DNA from: Lentibacillus halodurans | Lineage (GTDB): Bacteria; Bacillota; Bacilli; Bacillales; Amphibacillaceae | NCBI RefSeq assembly: GCF_900112045.1 | Contig: NZ_FOJW01000006.1 | Location: forward strand, 1-64,000 | Reading direction: 5' to 3' | DNA: 64,000 bases | Shown: piece after piece, positions 16,983 to 26,218 of the stretch | How positions within the stretch are numbered: position 1 is the first letter of the stretch | Layout of the letters: every line of letters starts with the position of its first letter | Notes under the pieces: model-generated | Seen by the model: only the letters and a program-made list of their open reading frames with translations | What the model was told of the DNA's origin: nothing | The model's database searches: none | Program-made: the position numbers and the translations under genes

Positions 16983-17925
16983 TTTTTTACAGTTATTGAT
17001 GAATGAACAGATTAAATTATACTTGCGCAAATCAACCTGGATCATGTATATTCTTATATCCGTTCTTGTCGTAGGGCTGGCTTTTCTTTCTAACTACGGT
17101 GCTGAACAAATGGAAACTTACCAGGATGAAAACTGGCGGCAGACACTTCAGGACGAAAATGCGGAATTGCAAAAAGAAATGGAACAGGACGACATGACGC
17201 AGGGATGGAATACGCAGCAGATTGAAGAAAATAATTACTACCTCGATCATGACATTCAGCCACGCAGTTATGATGCATGGCAATTTGTCATGGAAAATAA
17301 ATTCCTGCTTTCATTGGTCAGTCTTCTTACGATCATTGTTGCAGCAGGGATTATTGCCAATGAATTCAAATGGGGAACGATTAAGTTATTATTGATTCGG
17401 CCGATAACACGTACTAAAATTTTGGCTTCCAAATACGTTTCGGTACTATTGTTTGCATTGTTCACGCTTTTATATGTACTGATCTTTTCATGGTTTGTCG
17501 GTGCGCTATTTTTCGGTATAAATGGTATGGATCCTCATATCGTTTTGAGTCAGGATGAAGGCTTTGTATATGTATCTGTTATACAGCAAATTATTGAAGG
17601 CTATGGATTGCAGCTGATTACCCTTGTCATGATGGCAACATTCGCATTCATGATATCGGCCATTTTCCGGCAAAGCTCGCTGGCTATCGGAATCGCTATT
17701 TTTCTGATGCTGTCAGGTAATGCCATTGTATCCTTTTTTGCCGAATACAGCTGGGCAAAATATATCTTATTTGCCAATACAAATATGGACCAGTACGTCA
17801 ACGGATCTCCAATGTTTGAAGGTATGAGTTTAGGATTTTCCTTAACGGTGTTAGCTGTTTACTATGTAATTTTCCTTGCCATATCATGGGTGTTTTTCAC
17901 GAAAAGAGATGTAGCAGGACACTGA
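16975..17925 (+). CDS. ABC-2 type permease, partner of the BcrA-like ATPase
   Basis: 316 residues with six membrane helices: one near the N-terminus (about 17-35), a large extracytoplasmic loop rich in Glu/Gln (about 38-95), then five helices (about 100-310). This is the ABC-2/BcrB architecture, with the amphipathic NEFKWGTIKLLLIRPITRTK segment before helix three. The start is TTG 16975, 7 bases after GGGGAG and overlapping the ATPase stop. Another TTG at 16960 lies before the ribosome site. It works with the preceding ATPase; substrate unknown. Confidence 0.85.
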   Translation: MSNFLQLLMNEQIKLYLRKSTWIMYILISVLVVGLAFLSNYGAEQMETYQDENWRQTLQDENAELQKEMEQDDMTQGWNTQQIEENNYYLDHDIQPRSYDAWQFVMENKFLLSLVSLLTIIVAAGIIANEFKWGTIKLLLIRPITRTKILASKYVSVLLFALFTLLYVLIFSWFVGALFFGINGMDPHIVLSQDEGFVYVSVIQQIIEGYGLQLITLVMMATFAFMISAIFRQSSLAIGIAIFLMLSGNAIVSFFAEYSWAKYILFANTNMDQYVNGSPMFEGMSLGFSLTVLAVYYVIFLAISWVFFTKRDVAGH

Positions 17926-18004
17926 ATAATTTCACCGGCATACAATTGAAACATATATTATACTTGTATAAAACCGTATACCTAAATATTCGGGATGTGA
18001 AATC

Positions 18005-18184
18005 ATGAAACGTTATTTAACTGGCATTTTTATTAGTATTAGTGGCATCGTGTTGGTTATTGGACTGGGAGTGGATCTTTATTGGAGCGGAATCGCCTCA
18101 TGGGGGATAGCTGTTATTTGTTTAATTTTTGCCGCGTATTTCACAAAATATATACCAAATGATAAAGACGACAAAAGGCAGTAA
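18005..18184 (+). CDS. small membrane protein (59 residues)
   Basis: A short gene with two hydrophobic segments (about 4-25 and 32-48), a charged tail NDKDDKRQ, and a clean hairpin immediately after its stop. The ribosome site is weak (GATGTGA ending 4 bases before the ATG). It is not recognisable as a named family. Its position between the exporter operon and the terminator, and its well-behaved composition, favour a real small membrane protein. Confidence 0.55.
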   Translation: MKRYLTGIFISISGIVLVIGLGVDLYWSGIASWGIAVICLIFAAYFTKYIPNDKDDKRQ

Positions 18185-18223
18185 AGAAGAGCGGGATGCA
18201 GCATCATGCACCCCGCTCTTCTT
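18184..18223. terminator. bidirectional terminator
   Basis: AAGAAGAGCGGG pairs with CCCGCTCTTCTT, with an inner TGCA/TGCA extension. It lies between the small membrane protein gene and the convergent arsC. Confidence 0.85.
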
Positions 18224-18642
18224 CAGCCTTCTTCCTTAAAACGGATAATTCGCTGCTCGATTTCATCACGAACACGCTGAAACACGTTCCATCTTTCTGT
18301 TTCGGTACCTTCAGCTTTTGCCGGGTCATCAAAACCCCAATGCTCTTTTCTTACGTCTGGTGGCGTCATTGGACAATTATCCCGCGCGTCGCCGCATAAT
18401 GTCACGACCAGATCGGCATTATGGAGGACTTCGAGGTCAATTGTGCTTGACTCCTGGTCTGAAATATCAACTCCGGCTTCTCCCATCGCTTTAACAGCAA
18501 ACGGGTTTAAGCCATGTGCTTCGATTCCGGCACTCCTTACATCCCATTTGTCACTGAGATGTTTTTTCCCGAACCCTTCTGCCATCTGACTACGGCAGGA
18601 ATTACCTGTACAAAGAAAATACAACATCGGTTTTACGGACAT
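18223..18642 (-). CDS. arsC: arsenate reductase ArsC, thioredoxin-linked type
   Basis: 139 residues with the low-molecular-weight phosphatase P-loop [15 protein letters not shown] (Cys11) and the second cysteine pair [10 protein letters not shown] (Cys83, Cys90), exactly the triad used by Bacillus/S. aureus ArsC for Cys relay and thioredoxin reduction. It converts arsenate to arsenite in the cytosol. AAAAGGAG lies about 9 bases before the ATG. It is the last gene of arsR-arsB-arsC, 40 bases after arsB, and ends at a strong bidirectional hairpin. Confidence 0.95.
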   Translation of the reverse strand: MSVKPMLYFLCTGNSCRSQMAEGFGKKHLSDKWDVRSAGIEAHGLNPFAVKAMGEAGVDISDQESSTIDLEVLHNADLVVTLCGDARDNCPMTPPDVRKEHWGFDDPAKAEGTETERWNVFQRVRDEIEQRIIRFKEEG

Positions 18643-18682
18643 ATCGCATACTCCTTTTCAACATAATTTTGGTCGTAGCCCG

Positions 18683-19981
18683 CTATAACAGCAACAGTGT
18701 CAAATACAGTCCGGCCAGTGTGATAAATAGCGTGGGAACGGTCAGGACAATGCCTACTTTGAAGTAATATCCCCATGAGATGTTGACCCCCTTTGTTTTC
18801 AAGACATGCAGCCATAACAATGTAGCCAATGAGCCGATTGGTGTGATTTTTGGCCCCAGGTCACTGCCGATCACGTTGGCATAGATCAATCCCTCTTTTA
18901 ATACACCTGTTGCATTTGTATCTGCAATCGCCAGTGCATCGATCATTACAGTCGGCATATTATTCATGATCGACGACAGAACAGCGGCAATGAAACCCAT
19001 CGCCATTGTTGCAGCGAACAGCCCCTGATCAGCTGCCGCATTCAGCACACTTGCCAGCAGATCTGTCAGCCCGACATTACGCAGCCCGTATACGACTACA
19101 TACATACCGAGTGAGAAAAAGACGATATCCCACGGTGCGCCTTTAACAACTTTTCCTGTTTCCACTGCTTTACTCTGACGTCCCAGCAGCAGAAAGATCA
19201 TCGCAATTGTTCCGGCGATCATCGAAACCGGAATTCCAAAAAATTCGCTTGAAAAATAGGCAATGAGCAGAATACCCAGAACCACCCATGACATTCGAAA
19301 CATTTTTTCATCTTTAATCGCATCGCGAGGGGACTTTAAATCTTTGAGGTCATAACTTCCAGGTATATCTTTCCTGAAAAAGATATACAGTACCAGAATA
19401 CTGGCAATCAATGAAAATATATTCGGGATAATCATGCGTGTTGCGTATTCCAAAAAGCCGATGCCAAAGAAATCTGCTGAAACAATATTCACCAAGTTAC
19501 TGACGACAAACGGCAATGATGTTGTATCAGCGATAAACCCGCTTGCCATGATGAACGGCAATATGAATGTATCCCGGAAATTGAGGGCACGTACCATTGC
19601 CAGTACGATTGGTGTTAAAATTAATGCCGCCCCGTCATTAGCAAATAATGCCGTCACAACTGCTCCTAAAATGGAAATATAAATGAACATTTTCACACCG
19701 TTGCCGCCTGCAATCCGTGCCATGTGCAATGCTGCCCATTCGAAAAAGCCTATCTCATCCAGCACCAGCGAAATCATGATAATGGCGACAAAGGCAAGCG
19801 TGGCATTCCACACAATATCGGTCACGGCAATAATATCATCAAACGTGACAACACCGGCAAGCAGTGCAATCAAGGCAGCAAAACAGGCGGTATATCCGAT
19901 CCCCAGGTTTTTAGGCTGCCAAATAATCAGAATGAGTGTTGTTATAAAAATTATAATGGCCAGGATCGTCTGTAAATCCAA
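18683..19981 (-). CDS. arsB: arsenite efflux permease ArsB
   Basis: 432 residues, about eleven to twelve membrane helices, of the ArsB/NhaD ion-transporter superfamily. Hallmarks include [17 protein letters not shown] (about 115-130), [18 protein letters not shown] and [13 protein letters not shown], followed by [23 protein letters not shown]. It extrudes arsenite across the plasma membrane. The start is TTG, 7 bases after GGGGGG. It sits between arsR and arsC; no arsA is present, so export would be driven by the membrane potential. Confidence 0.93.
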   Translation of the reverse strand: MDLQTILAIIIFITTLILIIWQPKNLGIGYTACFAALIALLAGVVTFDDIIAVTDIVWNATLAFVAIIMISLVLDEIGFFEWAALHMARIAGGNGVKMFIYISILGAVVTALFANDGAALILTPIVLAMVRALNFRDTFILPFIMASGFIADTTSLPFVVSNLVNIVSADFFGIGFLEYATRMIIPNIFSLIASILVLYIFFRKDIPGSYDLKDLKSPRDAIKDEKMFRMSWVVLGILLIAYFSSEFFGIPVSMIAGTIAMIFLLLGRQSKAVETGKVVKGAPWDIVFFSLGMYVVVYGLRNVGLTDLLASVLNAAADQGLFAATMAMGFIAAVLSSIMNNMPTVMIDALAIADTNATGVLKEGLIYANVIGSDLGPKITPIGSLATLLWLHVLKTKGVNISWGYYFKVGIVLTVPTLFITLAGLYLTLLLL

Positions 19982-20006
19982 TGCTGTTCCCCCCCTCTAT
20001 GCTGCT

Positions 20007-20348
20007 TTAACATTGATTCAAATTTTTGGCAGTATTCATTTTCCCGACCAAACGTTCCTCAATAGGGATTCGATCAAGTATATCTTCAACCAGCGGATAT
20101 AAAGCTGTTTCACGGTTCAAGCTATAATAAATCCACTGTCCGCGCCGATCCTCCGCTACTATTTTCGCATCACGCAATTTGCGGAGATGCTGACTGATCG
20201 ATGGCTGCGACATGTTCAATACATCAACCATTTCACAAACACAGCACTGCCTTTGATGCAGCATAAGAGCAATGTATAAACGCGTACGATCACCAAGCAA
20301 TTTCAGAACTGGAACAGCCTCTTCCACAGATAAATCAGTTTTCTCCAT
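20007..20348 (-). CDS. arsR: ArsR-family arsenical repressor
   Basis: 113 residues. The metalloid-binding segment RQCCVCEM (Cys35, Cys36, Cys38) is followed by recognition helix SQPSISQHLRKLRDA and wing EDRRGQWIYYSL. It binds As(III)/Sb(III) and leaves the operator. ATG 20348 is preceded by GAGGGA; the GTG at 20360 sits in that region and is not preferred. First gene of arsR-arsB-arsC, with the operator just upstream. Confidence 0.92.
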   Translation of the reverse strand: MEKTDLSVEEAVPVLKLLGDRTRLYIALMLHQRQCCVCEMVDVLNMSQPSISQHLRKLRDAKIVAEDRRGQWIYYSLNRETALYPLVEDILDRIPIEERLVGKMNTAKNLNQC

Positions 20349-20364
20349 AAGATCCCTCACTCAA

Positions 20365-20388
20365 TTATATAATCAATTAATTATATAA
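20365..20388 (-). promoter_or_regulatory. ars operator
   Basis: A 24-bp AT-rich palindrome, TTATATAAT(C/T)AATT... with a single non-matching pair, immediately before arsR and overlapping possible -10 sequences. It is the expected position of an ArsR operator. Confidence 0.7.
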
Positions 20389-20416
20389 GCATATATTATT
20401 TAACGATCACATGCAA

Positions 20417-20692
20417 TCATTTTAAGTGATGCTTTTCTTTTAATGATTCCGGTGCGACCTTCACCATTCGCTGCAAAAGGAAAGCTGCAACTGTTATGTC
20501 ATCAACTATTCCGAACACATAGAGAAAATCCGGAATGATGTCAAACGGAAAGACTATATAGCCGATTATCAGCAATACATAAACAAATTTCGTCGTCCCT
20601 TCTAACTGAGCTGAACGAAAAAAATCGATAAAAAATGGGAAAGATTTATGAAATTTGAATAAGAAACCTATACGTTTTAGAAGTCTTCGCAT
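20417..20692 (-). CDS. DUF1232/YkvA-like protein
   Basis: 91 residues. The core TKFVYVLLIIGYIVFPFDIIPDFLYVFGIVDDITVAAFLLQ is the DUF1232 signature (Y-x-x-x-P-x-D-x-IPD-x-x-P/V-x-x-G-x-x-DD), a small membrane-associated domain of unknown role. ATG 20692 lies 8 bases after AAGGAG; a longer reading from 20761 has no support. It is divergent from the manganese catalase, about 80 bases away. Confidence 0.82.
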   Translation of the reverse strand: MRRLLKRIGFLFKFHKSFPFFIDFFRSAQLEGTTKFVYVLLIIGYIVFPFDIIPDFLYVFGIVDDITVAAFLLQRMVKVAPESLKEKHHLK

Positions 20693-20775
20693 CTGCTGAC
20701 TCCTTCCTCCATTGTATACTTGCGGAATCCTGAGACAGACTACAATAAAAGCATAACACAAAAGGAGGAAATGCT

Positions 20776-21639
20776 GTGTTTCATCATATTAAAGAACTTC
20801 AGTATAACGCAAAACCAACGAAGCCAGATCCGGTATACGCCAAAAAGCTGCAGGAAGTACTGGGTGGGCAATACGGCGAAATTACCGTTATGATGCAATA
20901 TTTGTTTCAAGGGTGGAATTGCCGCGGTGATCAAAAATACCGGGACATGCTACTCGACATTGGTACGGAGGAAATAGCTCATGTTGAAATGCTTGCCAAT
21001 ATGATTGCTCAATTATTGGACGGCGCTCCTGCAAAAGAACAGGATGCAGCTGCACAAGATCCAGTCATTGAATCCGTTCTTGGCGGCATGAATCCGCAGC
21101 ACATGATCGTATCAGGACTTGGTGCAAAACCAGATGACAGTGCAGGATATCCCTGGAATGCCCGCTATACGATCGGGAGTGGAAATTTGCTTGCCGATTT
21201 TCGTGCCAACTTGAACGCCGAGTCACAAGGCCGCCTGCAGGTTGTCCGGCTGTATGAATCAACCACTGACCCCGGTGTCCGGGATATGCTTTCATTTTTG
21301 ATTGCCAGAGACACCATGCATCAAAATCAATGGATGGCGGCCATTGAGGAACTCGAGCAAACTCAAAAGGCTCTTGTTCCAAGCACATTCCCGCAAGAAA
21401 ACGAAAAGCAGGAAGTCTCTTATTCGTTTATGAATTTTTCCAAAGGGGAAGAAAGTGCTCAAGGCAGATGGGCAAACGGACCTTCCTATGATGGACAGGG
21501 AACTTTCGAGTATGTAGCAACCCCAGAAGCAATGGGACAGGTACCGATTTTAAACCCTGCACCAGCCTACATCCACGGTACACCTGTGAACGGCAGTATC
21601 CCGCCTGACACCGGTACATCCGCATTTGATAAAAGCTGA
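20776..21639 (+). CDS. manganese catalase
   Basis: 287 residues of the ferritin-like dimanganese catalase family. The metal-ligand Glu/His residues appear in GQYGEITVMMQYLFQGW, GTEEIAHVEMLANMIAQ, NAESQGRLQVVRLYE and RDTMHQNQWMAAIEE. It degrades hydrogen peroxide in the cytosol (the CotJC group acts in the spore coat). The start is GTG 20776, 7 bases after AAAGGAGG; an out-of-frame ATG lies between. A Gly/Pro/Asn-rich tail (210-287) is typical. Confidence 0.93.
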   Translation: MFHHIKELQYNAKPTKPDPVYAKKLQEVLGGQYGEITVMMQYLFQGWNCRGDQKYRDMLLDIGTEEIAHVEMLANMIAQLLDGAPAKEQDAAAQDPVIESVLGGMNPQHMIVSGLGAKPDDSAGYPWNARYTIGSGNLLADFRANLNAESQGRLQVVRLYESTTDPGVRDMLSFLIARDTMHQNQWMAAIEELEQTQKALVPSTFPQENEKQEVSYSFMNFSKGEESAQGRWANGPSYDGQGTFEYVATPEAMGQVPILNPAPAYIHGTPVNGSIPPDTGTSAFDKS

Positions 21640-21650
21640 GCAAATCATCT

Positions 21651-21683
21651 AAGGCTTCCCGCTTAAACTACATGGGAAGCCTT
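21651..21683. terminator. bidirectional hairpin between catalase and treR
   Basis: AAGGCTTCCC pairs perfectly with GGGAAGCCTT with a 13-base loop between two convergent genes. T-runs are short. Confidence 0.65.
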
Positions 21684-21732
21684 AAAACGCATACTGTATG
21701 TGAAAATGGATATATAGCCACTCAGGCAGCTC

Positions 21733-22446
21733 TTAATTTTTCACCCTTCTGGCAAAATCAACAAACTTGAATTTATCCGGACGATGCCGCGACTCCGTAT
21801 ATTGGAACAGGCTTGTGTCGTCCAAATAGACCATACTCTTAATGACAACGACATTTGAATAGCCTTCAAGATCCAACAAAGTCCGGTCTTCTTCAGTCGG
21901 GTCTTCGATTACAATTTCTTTTTTGGCAAAGCTGATATCCAGCTCCAATTCATTTTCAAGATAGCTGTAGACAGAGTCCTCACATATCTCCTTTGTTAAT
22001 GCCGGCACAACATCCTTATTAAAAAAGTCTTTATCCAAAATCACTTTTTCCCCGGCAATGTTTCTTACCCGCAAAACCTTCCACACTGGTTCACGAAGAC
22101 TAACATTTAACTTTGATTTTAAATCCTGGCCAGCCTCAACGATTGTCAATTCATGTACGATCGTTGAAGCTGGCAAATTTAACTTTTTAGCCAATTCCTT
22201 AAAACTGACAATTCCAGAAACAGGGAAGTCAAATTTATTGGCATCAATAATAACAGATCCTTTGCCACGGACTTTTTGAATGTAGCCATCCTGTGCCAGT
22301 AAATTTAATGCTTTCCGAATGGTTTCACGGGAAGTTGTATACATTTTGACAAGGTCATTTTCCGATGGCAGCATGGATGATTCATCCCAGTGATTTGCCT
22401 CAATTTTTTTTACAAGATCATGATAAATGGTTAGGTACTTCTGCAT
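21733..22446 (-). CDS. treR: trehalose operon repressor TreR (GntR family)
   Basis: 237 residues, equal to TreR. The winged-helix N-terminus contains SMLPSENDLVKMYTTSRETIRKALNLLAQDG, typical of the GntR/HutC subfamily, followed by a UTRA-type effector domain (about 85-235) that binds trehalose-6-phosphate. It starts with ATG after AATGGGG and follows treA by 12 bases. It would bind the two palindromes in front of treP (see that feature). Terminated by the hairpin at 21651-21683. Confidence 0.9.
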   Translation of the reverse strand: MQKYLTIYHDLVKKIEANHWDESSMLPSENDLVKMYTTSRETIRKALNLLAQDGYIQKVRGKGSVIIDANKFDFPVSGIVSFKELAKKLNLPASTIVHELTIVEAGQDLKSKLNVSLREPVWKVLRVRNIAGEKVILDKDFFNKDVVPALTKEICEDSVYSYLENELELDISFAKKEIVIEDPTEEDRTLLDLEGYSNVVVIKSMVYLDDTSLFQYTESRHRPDKFKFVDFARRVKN

Positions 22447-22458
22447 TGCTAAACCCCA

Positions 22459-24120
22459 TTATGTTAATTGATAGACAACTGATTCATATGGTCTTAAAAC
22501 AAGTTGATCAAACGTTTGATCAGTATCCGGATAATTGGAAACGAGTACATGCACATCTCTTGTTTGATCGATATCAAACGATGCTGTTGCTTCTTCTGCA
22601 TAAAAGTTGCTGACAACGAGCAAGGTTTCATTATTCCAGTTTCGGATATAAGCAAAAATCTTTTGATCATCCTCAAGCAATAGCTGGTAATCCCCATACG
22701 TCATAATATCATATTCTTTACGTAAGGACACAAGCTTTTGATAATGAGCCAGAATGGAACCATGATCATTCAACGCCTTTTCCGCATTAATGGTTTGATA
22801 ATTTTCTGCCACAGGTATCCAAGGTTCCACAGCAGAAAATCCGGCATGCTTTTCTGCTGACCATTGCATCGGTGTTCTGGCATTATCACGGGATTTCTGC
22901 TTCAGAATCGCCATAATCTCATCCTCGGTTTTCCCTTTTTCGCACAGCTTTTCATATGCGTTGTGTGATTCAACATCACGATAATTGTCTATGCTGTCAA
23001 AGTTCGGGTTCGTCATCCCGATTTCTTCACCCTGATAAATGTATGGGGTACCCTTCATCATGTGCAGGGTGGTAGCCAGCATCTTAGCCGATTCTTTATG
23101 GTATTTCCCATCATCACCAAAGCGAGAGACTGCCCTTGGCTGATCGTGATTGCACCAGAACAGCGCATTCCAGCCCCCGCCTTCATGCATCCTGACCTGC
23201 CACTTGGACAATATCTGTTTTAATTCCAGAAAATCAAAGGGTGCCTTCGTCCATTTCTCGCCTGCCGGATAATCCACTTTCAGATGATGAAACTGAAATG
23301 TCATATCAAGTTCCTGCCGTTCGGGTCTTGTGTACAGGATACAATTTTCCAGCGTTGTCGAGGACATTTCACCGACCGTCATCATGTCATACCCTGAGAA
23401 AACTTCCTTGTTCATTTCATGCAAATATTCATGAATGCGCGGCCCATCCGTATAATATTTTCGGCCGTCCCCGGAATCATCATCCGGGAATTGCTGATCT
23501 TTAGATATGAGATTGATCACATCAAGGCGAAAACCGTCAACCCCTTTTTCCGCCCAAAACCGCATCATATCATATAATTTTTCCCGTAGCCGCTTATTTT
23601 CCCAATTCAAATCTGCCTGCGTTGTGTCAAACAGATGCAAATAATATTGACCGGTTTTGTCATCATATTGCCATGCCGGTCCTCCGAATTTAGACTGCCA
23701 ATTATTCGGTGGTCCGCCACTATCAGCCGGATCTTTCCAAATATATAAATCACGATAAGGATTATTTTTTGATGCTGAAGCCTGCCTGAACCATTCGTGT
23801 TCCGTTGACGTATGATTCATCACGAGATCCATAATCAGTTTCATACCACGCTTATGCGTTTCTTCTAGCAGCCTTTCAAAATCCGCCATCTTCCCGTACG
23901 CCGATTCAATGGAATAATAATCGCTGATATCATAACCATTATCGTTTTGCGGAGACTGATAAACAGGTGTCAGCCAAATAACATCAACACCTATTGTTTG
24001 AATATAATCAAGCTTTTGCATGATTCCCCGCAAATCACCCATGCCATTGCCTGTCGAATCATAAAAGCTTTTTGGATATATCTGATATACGACAGCTTTT
24101 TGCCACCAAGCTTCATGCAT
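22459..24120 (-). CDS. treA: trehalose-6-phosphate hydrolase (alpha,alpha-phosphotrehalase)
   Basis: 553 residues of the GH13 alpha-amylase fold. It opens WWQKAVVYQIYPKSFYDS and contains DLVMNHTS, the nucleophile region GVDGFRLDVINLI, the acid in TVGEMSST and the transition-state Asp in WCNHDQPRAVSRFG. Its neighbours are the trehalose PTS permease and TreR, so the substrate is trehalose-6-phosphate, split to glucose and glucose-6-phosphate. ATG 24120 has AGAGGTG 7 bases upstream; the GTG at 24129 is inside that site. The order treP-treA-treR matches B. subtilis. Confidence 0.93.
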   Translation of the reverse strand: MHEAWWQKAVVYQIYPKSFYDSTGNGMGDLRGIMQKLDYIQTIGVDVIWLTPVYQSPQNDNGYDISDYYSIESAYGKMADFERLLEETHKRGMKLIMDLVMNHTSTEHEWFRQASASKNNPYRDLYIWKDPADSGGPPNNWQSKFGGPAWQYDDKTGQYYLHLFDTTQADLNWENKRLREKLYDMMRFWAEKGVDGFRLDVINLISKDQQFPDDDSGDGRKYYTDGPRIHEYLHEMNKEVFSGYDMMTVGEMSSTTLENCILYTRPERQELDMTFQFHHLKVDYPAGEKWTKAPFDFLELKQILSKWQVRMHEGGGWNALFWCNHDQPRAVSRFGDDGKYHKESAKMLATTLHMMKGTPYIYQGEEIGMTNPNFDSIDNYRDVESHNAYEKLCEKGKTEDEIMAILKQKSRDNARTPMQWSAEKHAGFSAVEPWIPVAENYQTINAEKALNDHGSILAHYQKLVSLRKEYDIMTYGDYQLLLEDDQKIFAYIRNWNNETLLVVSNFYAEEATASFDIDQTRDVHVLVSNYPDTDQTFDQLVLRPYESVVYQLT

Positions 24121-24140
24121 TGCGAACACCTCTTGTTGTA

Positions 24141-26054
24141 TTATTTATCAAGTCTGCGAAATGCCATTAAATAAGTGAGAACAAATGGGACAACAATGAC
24201 GATTGCCATACCGATGCCGAATGCCAGCCATCCGTCTGGAACGATTGACAGGATTCCGGGTATGCCGCCAACGCCGACTGATGATGCCAGAACATGCTGC
24301 ATCGTAATGAATGCGCCAGCAATTGCTGATCCGATCACCGCCGCAATAAATGGGAATTTAAATCGCAAATTAACACCGAACATGGCTGGTTCTGTAATGC
24401 CTAAATATGCTGATAAACCTGAAGTTCCGGAAAGCCCTTTAAGCTTTTCATCTTTGGCAGCCAGCATCATCGCAAACGCTGCTGACCCTTGAGCAATATT
24501 GGACAATGCAAGAATCGGCCACAAGAATGTTGTTCCCGTACTTCCAATCAGCTGCAAATCGACAGCAAGGAACGTATGATGCATGCCTGTTATAACAAGG
24601 GGGGCATAAACCGCTCCATAAACCAGTCCGCCTAGTATTGCAAATTGATCAAACAAAGAAACAAGTCCGTCTGTAATCCAGTTACCAATTGCAAATGTAA
24701 CCGGCCCGATAATGACAAATGTCAAAAAGCCGACAACCAAAAGTGCAACTGGCGCTACAACCAATAACTGCAAGGAATCCATCACACGCTTTTTTAGGAA
24801 GAGCTCAATTTTTGCCAGTATCCATGATGCGAATAATACCGGAAGCACTTGTCCCTGGTAGCCGATCTTATCAATTTCCCACCCAAACAGGTTCCAAGTT
24901 GGAATGTTCCCTTCTTCAAGGGCATCCCCGTATGACCACGCATTTAGTAAATCCGGATGAACCATTATTAATCCTAGTACAACCCCAAGCAACTCATTAC
25001 CGCCGAACCGTTTGACAGCAGACCAGCCAATCAAAGCCGGCAAAAATGTAAATGCAGTATTAGCGATAATATTAATCAAATCCGCAAGGCCGGCCCACTC
25101 CTGATGCACGTCAATAATTGATTGGTCATCGTAGACAATGCCCGGATTCGCCAAAATATTATTAATACCCATTAGGAGACCTGCTGTAACGATTGCTGGC
25201 AAAATGGGGATAAAAATATCTGCCAGCACCTTGATGCCACGCTGCAGCAGATTCTGCTTCTCACCGGTAGCTGCTTTGACATCTTCTTTTGTTGCTTCGC
25301 CTATATTGGTTTCATTAATCATTGCAGCATACACTTTATCAACAGTTCCCTGCCCGATCACAACCTGGAATTGACCATTGGCAAGAAACGATCCTTTAAC
25401 AATATCAAGATTTTCCAATGTTGTCTTATCAACTTTATCGTCATCATCTAAAGCAAATCGAAGTCTTGTGACACAATGTGTTGCCGCGTTTATATTTTCT
25501 TCACCGCCAAGTGCAGCTACAATCTCTGTGACTTCTTTACTATATTCACCGCCAGATGCAACCGGCGTTTCCCCCTCGGAATCATTATTTATCTCTGCCT
25601 TTAAAAGTACAGACGTACTGGCTTCAACTGCTGCATCATTTGTTTTTTCCAGTCCATCAATGGCATCACCATTTGTAATGATCACCGGTGTAATGACGCC
25701 TTTTGCCTTTTTGCTGACCAGATCCATATCAAATGCAATGAGCAGATCACCGGATTTTACATAGTCCCCCTGACCAACATATGCTTCAAACCCTTCCCCG
25801 TCCATATTAACAGTATCGAGTCCGATATGAATTAAAACCTCAAGCCCAGAATCGCTGCGAATACCTATTGCATGGTTCGTAGGAAAAATCTGTATAACTT
25901 CTCCGTTCAATGGCGCTACAACGTTTCCGTCATTCGGCTCAATTGCCAGTCCGTCACCCATCATTTTTTGAGAAAATGTCGGATCCGGAACCTCTTCAAG
26001 TTGTTTTACCTGGCCACTGACCGGTGCGACAACCACTTCTTGTCTATTCGCCAC
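24141..26054 (-). CDS. treP: trehalose-specific PTS permease, EIIA-EIIB-EIIC fusion
   Basis: 637 residues. An EIIA (Crr-like) domain comes first (about 5-130), with VAPVSGQVKQLEEVPDPTFS and active His in LIHIGLDTVNMDG. EIIB follows (about 170-240) with phospho-Cys in INAATHCVTRLRFAL, and then EIIC (about 270-635), about ten helices with GITEPAMFGVNLR. Most Bacillus TreP proteins are EIIBC only and borrow the glucose EIIA; here EIIA is fused at the N-terminus, not the more usual C-terminus. The start is GTG 26054, 8 bases after AAGGAGG; the ATG at 26078 is upstream of that site. It imports and phosphorylates trehalose. Confidence 0.92.
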   Translation of the reverse strand: MANRQEVVVAPVSGQVKQLEEVPDPTFSQKMMGDGLAIEPNDGNVVAPLNGEVIQIFPTNHAIGIRSDSGLEVLIHIGLDTVNMDGEGFEAYVGQGDYVKSGDLLIAFDMDLVSKKAKGVITPVIITNGDAIDGLEKTNDAAVEASTSVLLKAEINNDSEGETPVASGGEYSKEVTEIVAALGGEENINAATHCVTRLRFALDDDDKVDKTTLENLDIVKGSFLANGQFQVVIGQGTVDKVYAAMINETNIGEATKEDVKAATGEKQNLLQRGIKVLADIFIPILPAIVTAGLLMGINNILANPGIVYDDQSIIDVHQEWAGLADLINIIANTAFTFLPALIGWSAVKRFGGNELLGVVLGLIMVHPDLLNAWSYGDALEEGNIPTWNLFGWEIDKIGYQGQVLPVLFASWILAKIELFLKKRVMDSLQLLVVAPVALLVVGFLTFVIIGPVTFAIGNWITDGLVSLFDQFAILGGLVYGAVYAPLVITGMHHTFLAVDLQLIGSTGTTFLWPILALSNIAQGSAAFAMMLAAKDEKLKGLSGTSGLSAYLGITEPAMFGVNLRFKFPFIAAVIGSAIAGAFITMQHVLASSVGVGGIPGILSIVPDGWLAFGIGMAIVIVVPFVLTYLMAFRRLDK

Positions 26055-26083
26055 AGGATTTACCTCCTTATTTTTCATATAAC

Positions 26084-26125
26084 ATGTATATACATATTTC
26101 GATTAAATTATATCTTGTATATACA
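26084..26125 (-). promoter_or_regulatory. TreR operators
   Basis: Two palindromes, ATGTATATACAT at 26084-26095 and TGTATATACA at 26116-26125, have centres 31 bp apart, about three helical turns. The upstream one lies in the spacer of the treP promoter and the other just beyond the start point. The TGTATATACA core resembles TreR sites of Bacillus (from memory). Confidence 0.7.
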
Positions 26126-26135
26126 TGTTTTGCAA
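26107..26135 (-). promoter_or_regulatory. treP promoter
   Basis: On the minus strand, TTGCAA (26130-26135) and TATAAT (26107-26112) with a 17-base spacer. Confidence 0.8.
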
Positions 26136-26144
26136 GGGCTTTCA
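26131..26144 (-). promoter_or_regulatory. possible cre (CcpA) site
   Basis: TGAAAGCCCTTGCA on the minus strand matches the cre consensus TGAAAGCGCTWWCA at about 12 of 14 positions and overlaps the -35 hexamer of the treP promoter, a position expected for catabolite repression. No independent support. Confidence 0.35.
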
Positions 26145-26218
26145 TAATGAAAATAATGGTAATTCATGAAACTCCATTCAGCGGGGTATTTTTCGACATA
26201 CAGAATGTGATAGCGCGG

